The position numbers and the translations under genes were made by a program. Below are positions 36,534 through 45,249 of a stretch of DNA of 64,000 bases, one piece after another. The stretch covers positions 1 through 64,000 of the forward strand of contig CAAGAN010000032.1 in the NCBI GenBank assembly GCA_900767825.1. The letters run 5' to 3'. The stretch's first letter is position 1, and each line of letters opens with the position of its first letter. The notes under the pieces were generated by a model that worked only from the letters and a program-made list of their open reading frames with translations, ran no database searches and had not been told where the DNA came from. This DNA comes from Bacilli bacterium. Its GTDB lineage: Bacteria; Bacillota_I; Bacilli_A; RFN20; CAG-826.

Positions 36534-36965
36534 TCACATTTTATCCTTTGCATGTGGGCAAGTTGCATAATTCTCACATTCTTTTGGAGAACAATACATC
36601 TCTGCTAATCGTCTCGCCCTAGGGATAAAGGTCCTTATTTCTTCTTCGTTATATCCAACTTGAAGCCTTCTATCATCAACAATTATTGGACGTTTCAAGA
36701 TAGAAGGATTCTTTCTAATGAAATCAATAAGTTCGGATATAGTCATATCATCGAAATTGATATTATTTTCAGAGACTATCTTAGAACGTGTTGAAATTAT
36801 ATCATCGGTCCCATTTTCAGCCTTGGCAATTACTTCCTTAACATCATCGACAGATAAAGTATCGCCGAAAATATTCTTAGCCTCATAAGGTATTTGCTGC
36901 TCATCAAACCATTTCTTCACTTTTCTGCAGCTGGAACAAGATGGAGAAGTATAGATCTTAATCAT
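36534..36965 (-). CDS. spx: Spx/ArsC-family regulator with extra C-terminal cysteines
   Basis: 143 aa. IYTSPSCSSCRKVKKWF gives the CxxC redox switch of Spx; SKIVSENNINFDDM, NPSILKRPIIVDDRRLQVGYNEEEIRTFIPR match Spx, which binds the RNA polymerase alpha subunit under disulfide stress. Unlike Bacillus Spx it ends with CSPKECENYATCPH, three more Cys and a His that could bind metal or form a second switch. The ATG lies 9 nt after TGCTATAAT, a leaderless layout. Confidence 0.9.
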   Translation of the reverse strand: MIKIYTSPSCSSCRKVKKWFDEQQIPYEAKNIFGDTLSVDDVKEVIAKAENGTDDIISTRSKIVSENNINFDDMTISELIDFIRKNPSILKRPIIVDDRRLQVGYNEEEIRTFIPRARRLAEMYCSPKECENYATCPHAKDKM

Positions 36966-36974
36966 AACGAATTC

Positions 36975-36980
36975 ATTATA
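36975..36980 (-). promoter_or_regulatory. Extended -10 box of spx, leaderless
   Basis: TGCTATAAT on the minus strand with 9 nt to the ATG, identical in layout to def. Confidence 0.6.
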
Positions 36981-37090
36981 GCAACCATTGCGTTAATCTA
37001 AAAGATTAAAAAATCTTGTCAATAGTCACTCCTTTCATTAACAATAACTCGAATATAAAAATTCCTAGTAACATAAATTCAGCCAATTTA

Positions 37091-37109
37091 GATACACGGG
37101 TCCCCTATT
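37091..37109 (-). repeat. Dispersed intergenic word, copy 3
   Basis: The minus strand reads AATAGGGGACCCGTGTATC, a variant of the word at 18427, just downstream of a minus-strand terminator. Confidence 0.5.
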
Positions 37110-37115
37110 TTGTTA

Positions 37116-37147
37116 GTTAAAAAGGGCCACCAGCCACAGTAGCCCTT
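37116..37147 (-). terminator. Minus-strand terminator without assigned gene
   Basis: On the minus strand AAGGGCTAC pairs with GTGGCCCTT (one mismatch), followed by TTTTTAAC. Some minus-strand transcript must end here; none is annotated. Confidence 0.65.
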
Positions 37148-37315
37148 CTTAATTTGAAAGGAAATGAATTAAGTTAAGATTACTTAACCTTTGTTAGTTT
37201 AACATATTTCTTTATCCATGCAAGTAAAATGATAAAAGAAATTATTACTAATAAATTATGTCCCTATAAACATTTATTGTTTATCGTGTAAAATATCTCC
37301 TGAAAGAAGGATTTT

Positions 37316-38311
37316 ATGAAACGTATTCTATCTGGAATTAAGCCAACAGGAAACTTAACATTAGGAAATTATATCGGGGCTTTAAAGCATTTTAAGGATT
37401 TCCAAGACCAAGGAGAGGTATTCATCTTTATCGCAGATCTCCACGCCTTAACTTTGCCTATAGATCCTACATTTTTAAATAACAACACTAGGGACATAGC
37501 GTGTTTTTATCTAGCATCTGGATTAGACCCAAAGAAAACAACCATATTCCTGCAATCTAGCGTTTCTGAGCACGCTGAATTAAATGCCATATTACAAAAC
37601 TACCTATATATGGGTGAATTATCTAGGATGACACAATTCAAAGATAAATCAGCCAAGATGAAAGAATCTGCAATCGGATTAGGGTTATTCGCCTATCCAG
37701 TTTTAATGGCAGCAGATATCGTTCTTTATGATGCCGACATTGTTCCAGTTGGAGAAGATCAAGTCCAACACGTCGAACTTACTAGAGACTTAGTAAAGAG
37801 GATGAATTCTAAGTATGGGGAAAATACATTAATCGAGCCAAAATACCAAATGAATAAAGTCGGGGCTAGGATTATGTCATTAACTAACCCAAGTGTAAAA
37901 ATGTCCAAATCCGATCCAAAAGGAGATATTTTCCTTCTAGATGATTTAAAAACAATTAGAAAGAAAATCATGTCTGCTGTCACCGATTCAGGAAGTGAAG
38001 TCAAATATGATAAGGAAAATAAGCCAGGTATCTCTAATTTATTAACGATATATGCCGCTTTAAAAGAAATAAGTATCGAAGAAGCCGAAGCATTATTTAA
38101 AGATTATAGGTATGGCGATTTTAAAAAAGCGGTCGCTGATGCTGTCATTGAAGAAATCGAGCCATTCCAAGCTAGATACCACCACTTCCTTGATAGCAAG
38201 GAATATATTGAAGTATTAAGACAAGGAAGAGAAAAAGCCAAAGCTGTCGCTTCAAAAACATTAGCAAGAGTTAAACACGCTGTCGGATTACTAGATATAG
38301 ATGAAGAATAA
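37316..38311 (+). CDS. trpS: Tryptophanyl-tRNA synthetase
   Basis: 331 aa, normal length. Class I signature PTGNLTLGNYIGAL, the LMAADIVLYDADIVPVGEDQVQHVEL substrate pocket in two blocks, and VKMSKSDPKG as the KMSKS loop. AGAAGGA precedes the ATG. Its end overlaps the following HAD gene by 11 nt. Confidence 0.97.
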   Translation: MKRILSGIKPTGNLTLGNYIGALKHFKDFQDQGEVFIFIADLHALTLPIDPTFLNNNTRDIACFYLASGLDPKKTTIFLQSSVSEHAELNAILQNYLYMGELSRMTQFKDKSAKMKESAIGLGLFAYPVLMAADIVLYDADIVPVGEDQVQHVELTRDLVKRMNSKYGENTLIEPKYQMNKVGARIMSLTNPSVKMSKSDPKGDIFLLDDLKTIRKKIMSAVTDSGSEVKYDKENKPGISNLLTIYAALKEISIEEAEALFKDYRYGDFKKAVADAVIEEIEPFQARYHHFLDSKEYIEVLRQGREKAKAVASKTLARVKHAVGLLDIDEE

Positions 38312-39098
38312 ATTAATCGCTATCGATTTAGACGGAACTTTGTTAAGGAAAGATGAATCTTTAGGTGAATTATCAAAAAACGTATTGCAGAAGCTAATTC
38401 AAAGGGGGCATGTAGTTGTTTTGATTTCAGGAAGGCCTACTAGATCATTGCTTCCTATATATAATCGCATTGGTTGCAATGCTCCTTTAGTTTCCTATAA
38501 CGGGGCTTATATTTATTCTCCTTTTGATCCTTCTTTTCCTAACAAACAGTTTTCTATCCCCTCTAAAATTCCGTTAGAAATATTGAAAAAAGGAAAGGAT
38601 ATATTTATCTCTTCCATCCTAGATGATTCAAATTACCTATATGCATCAAAAGAAGATAGATATCTAAAACGTTATTTCCCTTATGAAGGGATAATTACTA
38701 AATTCGGTAAGATTGACTCTTTCCCTACTGAAGGAGTTTTCTCTGCCGTTTTTAAAACACATAAAAAAGATAGAGAAAAACTAAACGAATTAACATCTAA
38801 TCTTGGCAACATCAAATTACGTCATTGGAGAAACCGTTTCTATAGCGAGCTTTATATCGAAAACGTGAATAAAGGTAATGCAATTGAATATATTGCCTCT
38901 ATATATAATATAGATAAAGAAGATAGAATTGCCTTTGGTGATTCTTTTAATGATTTATCGATGTTAGAAGTGTGTGGCACTTCTTTTGCCATGAAAAACG
39001 CTAAATCGAAAACATTATTAGATAGATTCCCAATAACAAAAAAAGGCAACGACCAGGAAGGCGTTGCCCTAACTTTAATTGATTTATTTAACCTCTAA
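38301..39098 (+). CDS. Cof-type HAD phosphatase
   Basis: 265 aa. IAIDLDGTLLRKDE (motif I), VLISGRPTRSLLP (motif II), KGNAIEYIA with FGDSFNDLSMLEVC (motif IV) and a C2-type cap between. Members dephosphorylate sugar phosphates, flavin or nucleotide compounds; substrate unknown. Overlaps trpS by 11 nt and the convergent phosphohexomutase by 15 nt. Confidence 0.93.
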   Translation: MKNKLIAIDLDGTLLRKDESLGELSKNVLQKLIQRGHVVVLISGRPTRSLLPIYNRIGCNAPLVSYNGAYIYSPFDPSFPNKQFSIPSKIPLEILKKGKDIFISSILDDSNYLYASKEDRYLKRYFPYEGIITKFGKIDSFPTEGVFSAVFKTHKKDREKLNELTSNLGNIKLRHWRNRFYSELYIENVNKGNAIEYIASIYNIDKEDRIAFGDSFNDLSMLEVCGTSFAMKNAKSKTLLDRFPITKKGNDQEGVALTLIDLFNL

Positions 39099-40799
39099 GC
39101 CAAGTTTAGACATGATGCCTTTATAAATTGAGGCAGCTTTTGTTTCTAAATTAGAATCAGTTTTTCCTTTAGTCTCTATATAGAATTTGACTTTTGGTTC
39201 AGTCCCGCTAGGCCTAATAGCTAATGTTGAGCCATCTTCAAATCTATATTTAAGGACATCAGAAACTGGTAATCCAACGATATCTTCCTTCTTGCCATCA
39301 CTATAAGTAATGACATCATGGAGATAATCTTCAATCGAGGAAATCTTTAATCCTGCTAATTCAGTTAATGGGGTTTCATGTAGTTCCTTCATTAACCTAG
39401 CCATGGTTTGATTACCTTCCATACCTTCAAAATAGGCATCTTTTAAGGTAGCAAAATGATATCCAAATCTTTCTTCTAGATTCTTATATGCTTCATCTAG
39501 GCATAAGCCTTTCCTTTTATAATATAAAGCCATTTCAGAATAAAGTAGAATCGCCTGCACCCCGTCTTTATCACGGACGAAAGGCTTTATTAGACATCCA
39601 TATGATTCTTCATAACCAAAGACAAAAGTTGGTCCATTGCCTAATAATTCATAATGATGAATTCTTTCGCCGATATATTTAAATCCAGTAAGGAACGATT
39701 CAACTTTAGCTCCATAATGCCTAGCCACTTCTCTTCCTAAATCAGAGGTGACAATCGTATCATACATGACTGGGTCTTTTGGCATGATCCCTAATTCACG
39801 ATAATTAGAAAAAAGGTAGTCAATTAGCAAGGCACCAGATTGGTTTCCGGTCAATCTTTCATAATTCCCTTTGCTTGAAAGATATGCTAAACCGCATCTA
39901 TCCCCATCAGGATCAGTCATGACACATAAATCGGCATGGTTATTTTTTGCATATTCAAGCTCAAGTTCCCAGGCAGATGCTACTTCTGGATTAGGTGATT
40001 TAGTTGCCCCAAAATCAGGATCATGGACGCATTGTTCCTTCACCGGGATTATTTCATATCCAGCTTTAGAAAAAACTTTTAAGGCCGATTCATAAGAAGC
40101 CCCGTGTTGAGGAGAATAGATAACCTTAAAGCCTTTTTTATCTAATTCAGGATGGATTTGACATCCTAAAACCAAATCGCAATATTTATCATCTAGTGAA
40201 GTAGGAATTATCTTATTCGTTCCTTTAACCTCGCTAGAAGGGATAACTACATCTAATTCATTTGGAAGTTCCTTTAAGATATCTAGCATTGGCTGAATAG
40301 TATCTGGAACCAATTGACAACCAGTGTCATCATAAACCTTATAACCGTTATATTGCTTTGGGTTATGGCTAGCGGTAACCATAATTCCACCAACGCAACC
40401 TAATTCCCTAACTGCAAAAGATAATTCGGGAGTAGGACGTAAATCATCAAATATATAGGTATTAATGCCCATTTGATTAAGTATTCTTGCACTTAATAAA
40501 GTAAATTCCCTAGAAAAATGTCTATTATCATGAGAGATGACTATTCCTTTTCTAGAAGCATCTTCATATGTCTTCTTAACGAATAATCCAAAGGCAATGG
40601 CAACCCTAGTTATTGTATGTTCATTCAATCTATTCGTCCCAGGGCCAAGTATTCCTCTCATTCCACCTGTGCCGAATTCTGCATCTTTATAGAATGCATC
40701 GGCCTTTTCTTGCTCATTCATTGAAAGCAAGACCAATTTATCCTCTTTAGAAACTTTAGAAGAATTTAACCATCTGTTGTAATTAGCAATGTAATCCAT
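39084..40799 (-). CDS. pgcA: Alpha-phosphohexomutase (phosphoglucomutase/phosphomannomutase)
   Basis: 571 aa from ATG at 40799 (GGGAG upstream; the longer start lies in the upstream leader). Active serine loop TASHNPKQYNGYKVY, metal loop DPDGDRCGLAY, sugar loop GYEESYG and phosphate loop RPSGTEPKVKFYIE. Interconverts glucose-1- and glucose-6-phosphate for glycan and lipid sugar supply. Symbol assigned by family size and is less certain. Confidence 0.94.
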   Translation of the reverse strand: MDYIANYNRWLNSSKVSKEDKLVLLSMNEQEKADAFYKDAEFGTGGMRGILGPGTNRLNEHTITRVAIAFGLFVKKTYEDASRKGIVISHDNRHFSREFTLLSARILNQMGINTYIFDDLRPTPELSFAVRELGCVGGIMVTASHNPKQYNGYKVYDDTGCQLVPDTIQPMLDILKELPNELDVVIPSSEVKGTNKIIPTSLDDKYCDLVLGCQIHPELDKKGFKVIYSPQHGASYESALKVFSKAGYEIIPVKEQCVHDPDFGATKSPNPEVASAWELELEYAKNNHADLCVMTDPDGDRCGLAYLSSKGNYERLTGNQSGALLIDYLFSNYRELGIMPKDPVMYDTIVTSDLGREVARHYGAKVESFLTGFKYIGERIHHYELLGNGPTFVFGYEESYGCLIKPFVRDKDGVQAILLYSEMALYYKRKGLCLDEAYKNLEERFGYHFATLKDAYFEGMEGNQTMARLMKELHETPLTELAGLKISSIEDYLHDVITYSDGKKEDIVGLPVSDVLKYRFEDGSTLAIRPSGTEPKVKFYIETKGKTDSNLETKAASIYKGIMSKLGLEVK

Positions 40800-40825
40800 A
40801 TTTTTCTCCCGAAAATATTTTTGTA

Positions 40826-41791
40826 TCATTTAGTTAACTTTTCAATCATTAATCGATAAGAATCACTTAAAGGGGAAATAAAAATCTTATTAGATAAGTT
40901 AGATAAAACTCCATTTAATGTCCCAAATTCAATCTTATACGCATGGAGGAATTGACCTTCTAGCTTGACTAAAGAAGATATCTTTTTGTTTAAAGAGAAG
41001 TCCCCATATTTATCATCTCCGATTATAGGATGGCCAATGGAAGCAAAATGGACACGTAATTGATGGGTCCTTCCTGTACATAATTCTGCTTCAACAAGTG
41101 TATAATCCTTATAATTCTCTACAACTTTATATTTAGTAAGGGCCTTTTTGCCACCTTGCTCGACTGAACGTATATATACTTTCCCTACATTAGAATCTTT
41201 ATAAAGAGGCTTATCGATCTTGCCACTTCCTTCAAGAACCCCTTTTACCAAAGTAAGGTAATATTTTGATATATCTTTTCTTTCTTTGAATATATCGGTA
41301 AGTTCTTTTAAAGCGGCATCGGTCTTGCCATAAATAATAAGTCCAGATGTATTTCTATCTAATCTATGGGCTGGAGAAGGGACAAAGCTTGCATTATTAG
41401 GATCATATTCTCCTTTTAGATAAAGATAATCTAGTACTGCATTGCCAAGTGTTTCCCTATTGCCTAATTTATCCCCATATACTAAAACCCCTGCTGGCTT
41501 ATCTACAATTAAGACACTATTGTCTTCATATACAATTGGATAGATAAATTCTTTTTTAGCAACTGGACGTGGTTTTTTAAAATCTTCTAGTTGTTTGTCA
41601 GTAACATAGATTCTAACTACATCCCCTTCTTTGACAACGGCATCTTTTTTAACCCAATGCCCATTGATTTTTATATCCTTCTTCCTAAAGGCTTTGTATA
41701 TAAAACCAAGAGGAGCATCCGAAAGATATTTCTTAACAAATTTCTCTATTTTTTGTCCTGATGATGATGAATTTACAACGATTTCTTGCAT
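40826..41791 (-). CDS. RluA-family pseudouridine synthase
   Basis: 321 aa. An S4-like RNA-binding domain (IYKAFRKKDIKINGHWV) precedes the catalytic domain with HRLDRNTSGLIIYGK (catalytic Asp) and GRTHQLRVHFASIGHPIIGD. Converts uridines in 23S rRNA; RluC/RluD-like, exact site not assignable. The ATG lies 9 nt after TGCTATAAT, another leaderless layout. Followed after 26 nt by the phosphohexomutase gene. Confidence 0.93.
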   Translation of the reverse strand: MQEIVVNSSSSGQKIEKFVKKYLSDAPLGFIYKAFRKKDIKINGHWVKKDAVVKEGDVVRIYVTDKQLEDFKKPRPVAKKEFIYPIVYEDNSVLIVDKPAGVLVYGDKLGNRETLGNAVLDYLYLKGEYDPNNASFVPSPAHRLDRNTSGLIIYGKTDAALKELTDIFKERKDISKYYLTLVKGVLEGSGKIDKPLYKDSNVGKVYIRSVEQGGKKALTKYKVVENYKDYTLVEAELCTGRTHQLRVHFASIGHPIIGDDKYGDFSLNKKISSLVKLEGQFLHAYKIEFGTLNGVLSNLSNKIFISPLSDSYRLMIEKLTK

Positions 41792-41800
41792 ACAAGCTAG

Positions 41801-41806
41801 ATTATA
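41801..41806 (-). promoter_or_regulatory. Extended -10 box of the RluA-family gene, leaderless
   Basis: TGCTATAAT on the minus strand, 9 nt before the ATG, as at def and spx. Confidence 0.6.
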
Positions 41807-41881
41807 GCATAGCTAAGCAAAAAAACGTTGCACCGCATGAAATAAAAACATATAATCTTCCTTGCCTAAAAAGGCAAAAAC

Positions 41882-41972
41882 GGAGGAATACCCAAGTGGT
41901 TGAAGGGGCGGGCTTGGAAAGCTCGTAGTCTCTTAATCGGGAGCTAGGGTTCGAATCCCTATTCCTCCGCCA
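41882..41972 (+). tRNA. tRNA-Ser, anticodon GGA
   Basis: GGAGGAA pairs with TTCCTCC, then G and CCA. Anticodon loop CTTGGAAAG, long variable arm, T arm AGGGTTCGAATCCCT. Reads UCC and UCU. Confidence 0.95.
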
Positions 41973-41986
41973 GCATATAAAATTTG

Positions 41987-42016
41987 TCCCCAAGAGTGAT
42001 CTGAGGGGATTTTTAT
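41987..42016 (+). terminator. Terminator after tRNA-Ser(GGA)
   Basis: TCCCC pairs with GGGGA across a 13-nt loop and is followed by TTTTTATTT. Confidence 0.7.
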
Positions 42017-42168
42017 TTATGTCGGATGTTAAGTATGAACGTAAATTCGTAAGCATAAATTCAGTCCCGTTCGAACCCATTCGAATGGAATCGATTTAGA
42101 ATTTTATATTCCTGGTTCCACTTCCTTCAGATTTTACGTTAATGTGCTTATCGATGCTTGGCTTTTAT

Positions 42169-42456
42169 CTATAGAATCCTCTCACCATTACACCAAACTT
42201 CTTTAGGCATGCTTTTATAATCAACCAAAAGTTCTTCGCCTGTTTCTAAATTTTTAAAATCGATTGCATTAAATTCTTCATAACAGGGGTCATCTTCTTC
42301 AAAATAAAACCCATTGTCAGTTTCAAACAAAGTTATAAACTCCGCCTTAAAAGACTTATCGTTATAAACCAATGTAAAAAAGTCGTGCTCGTGTATAATC
42401 ACTAAATCTAAAAGCTTATCGAACCCACACTTTATTTCTTTTTCATATCTAATCAT
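42169..42456 (-). CDS. Hypothetical protein, 95 aa
   Basis: Family not recognised. Acidic soluble protein with aromatic residues in its middle (HEHDFFTLVYNDKSFKAEF, ETDNGFYFEEDD). AAAGGAGGAATTAAAG precedes the ATG, a strong ribosome site, so it is likely expressed. It stands alone between tRNA-Ser and the divergent mutT gene. Confidence 0.65.
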   Translation of the reverse strand: MIRYEKEIKCGFDKLLDLVIIHEHDFFTLVYNDKSFKAEFITLFETDNGFYFEEDDPCYEEFNAIDFKNLETGEELLVDYKSMPKEVWCNGERIL

Positions 42457-42578
42457 TCTTTAATTCCTCCTTTTGGCCTAGATGGAACTATGTAAGCTTC
42501 GTTCAATAGATAATGTATTATGCCAACCATTGTCATTTCAAAGCAAGTATTCATGCATATACTTTAAATAATAATCTG

Positions 42579-42584
42579 TATAAT
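42579..42584 (+). promoter_or_regulatory. -10 box of mutT-like gene, near-leaderless
   Basis: TGTATAAT box with 10 nt to the ATG and no ribosome site. Confidence 0.5.
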
Positions 42585-42594
42585 TAGATCCAAT

Positions 42595-42972
42595 ATGAAA
42601 ACAATCAAAGTAGTCGCTGCAATAATTAAAAAAGATAATCTTATATTCGCTACACAAAGAGGATATGGGGAATTTAAAGACAAATGGGAATTCCCTGGAG
42701 GGAAAATAGAAGAAAACGAAACAAAAGAAGCAGCCCTTGCTAGGGAAATAAAAGAAGAATTAAACGCATCGATAAGCATCGATTCTTTTATTAAGCAAAT
42801 CGAATATGATTATCCCTCTTTCCATTTAGTAATGGATGTCTATTTTTGTCATCTAAATAACCCTCATATTGAATTAATCGAGGCAGAAAATGCTAAATGG
42901 TTAAAAATAGAAGAAATTTATGATTTAGATTGGCTTCCTGCCGATTTAGAATTGCTTCAATATATAAAATAA
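42595..42972 (+). CDS. mutT: MutT-type Nudix hydrolase (8-oxo-dGTP diphosphatase-like)
   Basis: 125 aa, the size of MutT. Starts TIKVVAAIIKKDN; Nudix box GGKIEENETKEAALAREI then KEELNA is complete apart from Asn-Ala at its end. WEFPGG is the usual MutT lead-in. Likely removes oxidised dGTP. Leaderless layout; the dispersed word copy 4 overlaps its stop codon. Confidence 0.9.
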   Translation: MKTIKVVAAIIKKDNLIFATQRGYGEFKDKWEFPGGKIEENETKEAALAREIKEELNASISIDSFIKQIEYDYPSFHLVMDVYFCHLNNPHIELIEAENAKWLKIEEIYDLDWLPADLELLQYIK

Positions 42973-42986
42973 GCGATACGTGTATC
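42968..42986 (+). repeat. Dispersed intergenic word, copy 4
   Basis: AATAAGCGATACGTGTATC, overlapping the TAA stop of the mutT-like gene. Confidence 0.55.
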
Positions 42987-43015
42987 AATTTATCTCTATT
43001 TAAAGATAAATAGTT

Positions 43016-43021
43016 TATATT
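43016..43021 (+). promoter_or_regulatory. -10 box of sdaA, leaderless
   Basis: TATATT with 7 nt to the ATG at 43029; no ribosome site. Confidence 0.45.
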
Positions 43022-43028
43022 ATAGAAG

Positions 43029-44249
43029 ATGAAATCCTTAACCAAATTATTTAGGTATGGCCCTGGTCCATCTTCTAGCCATACAATCGCCCCATATAAT
43101 GCTGCTACATTATTCAAAAAAGAAATAATAAGTATCAAAGGGGTCAATGCAAAAGTCACTTTATATGGCTCTTTGGCGTTGACTGGAATCGGACATAAAA
43201 CCAATTTGTCTATAATGGAAGCTTTATCACCTATACCTTGTGAAGTTAATTTTGATATAAAATCCACTCCTGTCCATCCTTTATTAATGAAGATGGAAGC
43301 TTTTGAAAATGATAAAAAGATATTAGAAAGACAATATATATCTCTTGGGGGAGGGGAATTGGTTTGCCTTGAAGATGAAAAGGTAAACGAAAAGGATATC
43401 TATCCATTCAAATCCTTTTCCGATGTTACTAAATTCATAAAGGACAATAGCATCAATTACTTCAAGGATTTTGCCCTCCTTTATGAAAATAAGGATATCG
43501 ATGAATATCTTTTGTGGTGTTTAAAAAACATGTTCAAATCTATTGAAGCAGGGTTACAAAAAGAAGGGAAAATACCTACTGGTCCAAACAAAAGGATAAA
43601 TCTATATAGAAGTGCGAAAGCAATATATGAAGAAGCAAAACAATTAAATAGAGGTGAAGATAAAAGGACATTATTGTTATCTAGTTATGCCTATGCCGTC
43701 GCCGAATCTAATGCTTGTGGTGATAAAGTCATCACTTCTCCTACTTGCGGAAGCAGCGGAATACTCCCTGCCGTACTTTATTATGAATATAAGCAAAAAA
43801 GAGTACCTCTAACTAAATTAAGGGATTCATTATATGTAGCAGGCTTGATTGGTAATCTAGTTAAGCAAAATGCCTCAATTGCCGGTAGCATTGGAGGATG
43901 CCAAGCCGAAGTCGGAACCGCCTCATCAATGGCAGCAGCCGCCTTATGTTACATTAATGATTTATCGATTCACCAAATTGAATATGCAGCAGAATGTGCT
44001 TTAGAACATTTTTTGGGATTAAGTTGTGATCCTGTGGATGGATATGTGGCCATACCGTGTATTGAAAGAAATGGGATTGGCACCATAAGAGCATATACTT
44101 CATACATGTATGCAAAACACATTGAACCAATTAGAAAAAACATGGTGTCATTTGATGATGTTGTCTTGGCAATGAAATTGACTGGTGACTCTCTTTCTAA
44201 TGCTTATAAAGAAACCTCGCTAGGTGGATTAGCAAAAATATTGAAATAA
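43029..44249 (+). CDS. sdaA: L-serine dehydratase, single-chain iron-sulfur type
   Basis: 406 aa with both domains in one chain. Beta domain: RYGPGPSSSHTIAPY, SLALTGIGHKT. Alpha domain: ESNACGDKVITSPTCGSSGILP, CALEHFLGLSCDPVDGYVAIPCIERN, with the cysteines that bind the 4Fe-4S cluster. Converts serine to pyruvate and ammonia. Somewhat shorter than the E. coli enzyme (about 454 aa). Confidence 0.94.
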   Translation: MKSLTKLFRYGPGPSSSHTIAPYNAATLFKKEIISIKGVNAKVTLYGSLALTGIGHKTNLSIMEALSPIPCEVNFDIKSTPVHPLLMKMEAFENDKKILERQYISLGGGELVCLEDEKVNEKDIYPFKSFSDVTKFIKDNSINYFKDFALLYENKDIDEYLLWCLKNMFKSIEAGLQKEGKIPTGPNKRINLYRSAKAIYEEAKQLNRGEDKRTLLLSSYAYAVAESNACGDKVITSPTCGSSGILPAVLYYEYKQKRVPLTKLRDSLYVAGLIGNLVKQNASIAGSIGGCQAEVGTASSMAAAALCYINDLSIHQIEYAAECALEHFLGLSCDPVDGYVAIPCIERNGIGTIRAYTSYMYAKHIEPIRKNMVSFDDVVLAMKLTGDSLSNAYKETSLGGLAKILK

Positions 44250-44272
44250 AAACTTATCCAAGCTCGGAATGA

Positions 44273-44806
44273 TTATTTCCTTTTTCTTTTTTTGGAATCT
44301 CCACTGCCGATTTTAATAACAGCAAGAAGCTCATCAGCCAATAAATCGATATCAAAATCTAATTCATTATTTAAAGAAGATTCAAAGGCCAGTCTAAACA
44401 AAGTTCCAGAAAGCACAATAATAGTTTCCTTACTAACAGAAGGAATCAAAAGTACAATTTTAGATATATACGATTCTTTGAAAAAATCAGTCATTACCTC
44501 TCTATAACCATCAGAAAAAAGGATATTTCTAATTAAAGAATTTCTTCTTTGAAACATTTTTATAAAAGAAGAAAGAAAAGCCAATGCATCTTCTTTATCC
44601 AATTTCTCCATGGGAACAATTAATTTGCTAAATATATACCTAAAATAAGAAATTAAAAAATCTTGTTTGCTCTTAAAATTATAATAGAAAGTTTGCCTTT
44701 TATATCCAGTCGCATTGCATAACTCGGCCACACTAAAATTTGTAGAATCATTATTGGTAACTAATTTATCAAACGCTTTAAAAAAAGCCTTCTTAGAATC
44801 ATTCAT
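44273..44806 (-). CDS. TetR-family transcriptional regulator
   Basis: 177 aa. N-terminal helix-turn-helix FSVAELCNATGYKRQTFYYNFKSKQDFL, the TetR recognition pattern, then a helical ligand-binding part and a basic tail. Divergent from a 57-aa membrane protein; an 11-bp inverted repeat lies in between and is the probable operator. Confidence 0.9.
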   Translation of the reverse strand: MNDSKKAFFKAFDKLVTNNDSTNFSVAELCNATGYKRQTFYYNFKSKQDFLISYFRYIFSKLIVPMEKLDKEDALAFLSSFIKMFQRRNSLIRNILFSDGYREVMTDFFKESYISKIVLLIPSVSKETIIVLSGTLFRLAFESSLNNELDFDIDLLADELLAVIKIGSGDSKKRKRK

Positions 44807-44859
44807 TATTTTACAATATCAAATCAAAGATGATAGTCAACTAAATCATCGTCATTAAC

Positions 44860-44887
44860 ACTAGTCAAAATCCATTTTTTGACTAGT
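44860..44887. promoter_or_regulatory. Probable TetR operator
   Basis: Perfect inverted repeat ACTAGTCAAAA (44860-44870) and TTTTGACTAGT (44877-44887) with a 6-nt spacer in the divergent promoter region. A further half site AGTCAA is at 44835. Confidence 0.65.
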
Positions 44888-44956
44888 TAATTAAAACCTT
44901 AAAAATGATTAAATTTTATGTGTCTAACTCATTTATTAATTCAAAAGGAGTAAAAA

Positions 44957-45130
44957 ATGAAATTCAAACGTCTATTTATCCTATCAGTAGTTTTTATGGC
45001 ATGTGGCCTATTAATGTTTGCTATGGAAACAAATGAAGGAATGAAGTATTCACTAGATCTCCCTTTAGCGGGCGTAGGATTACTTAGTTCCTTAGTATTC
45101 TGCTTCCTTGGTGATAACAAAAAAGAATAA
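44957..45130 (+). CDS. Small two-helix membrane protein, 57 aa
   Basis: ATG with AAAGGAG 8 nt upstream. MKFKRLFILSVVFMACG starts the first helix; the second is LAGVGLLSSLVFCFLG near the C-terminus, ending GDNKKE. Followed by a strong terminator. Family not recognised. Sharing the operator region with a TetR gene suggests it is that regulator's target. Confidence 0.75.
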   Translation: MKFKRLFILSVVFMACGLLMFAMETNEGMKYSLDLPLAGVGLLSSLVFCFLGDNKKE

Positions 45131-45151
45131 GAACAGCATAGCCATGTTTAG

Positions 45152-45176
45152 CCCATCCAGTCGTGGATGGGTTTTT
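45152..45176 (+). terminator. Terminator of the 57-aa membrane protein gene
   Basis: Perfect stem CCCATCCA/TGGATGGG, loop GTCG, then TTTTT. Confidence 0.9.
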
Positions 45177-45249
45177 AATTGCAAAAGAAAATTCTATTTA
45201 TGATATTTATTTTTCGTTTATAATCAAAGCATCAAAGGAGGGTATCATT

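Larger units (their letters stand above)
36966..37315. other. 350-nt gap between spx and trpS
   Basis: Holds the spx promoter, a copy of the dispersed word (37091-37109), a minus-strand terminator (37116-37147) and the trpS promoter and ribosome site. Upstream of that terminator the minus strand has a short frame reading NLLVIISFIILLAWIKKYV, stopped by TAA, but without a normal start codon. No T-box elements were seen. Confidence 0.6.

Noticed and set aside
37150..37315. T-box riboswitch before trpS, also looked for before proS
   Set aside because: The conserved T-box sequence and the terminator/antiterminator pair were not found on the coding strand.
42077..42088. Palindrome CCATTCGAATGG downstream of tRNA-Ser(GGA)
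   Set aside because: Twelve bases, no promoter or gene start next to it; could be chance.
42130..42175. Resemblance between this stretch and part of the metK leader (GCCA-GCATC-AAGC)
   Set aside because: About 17 of 21 positions agree, but there is no shared helix context; too short to call a family.
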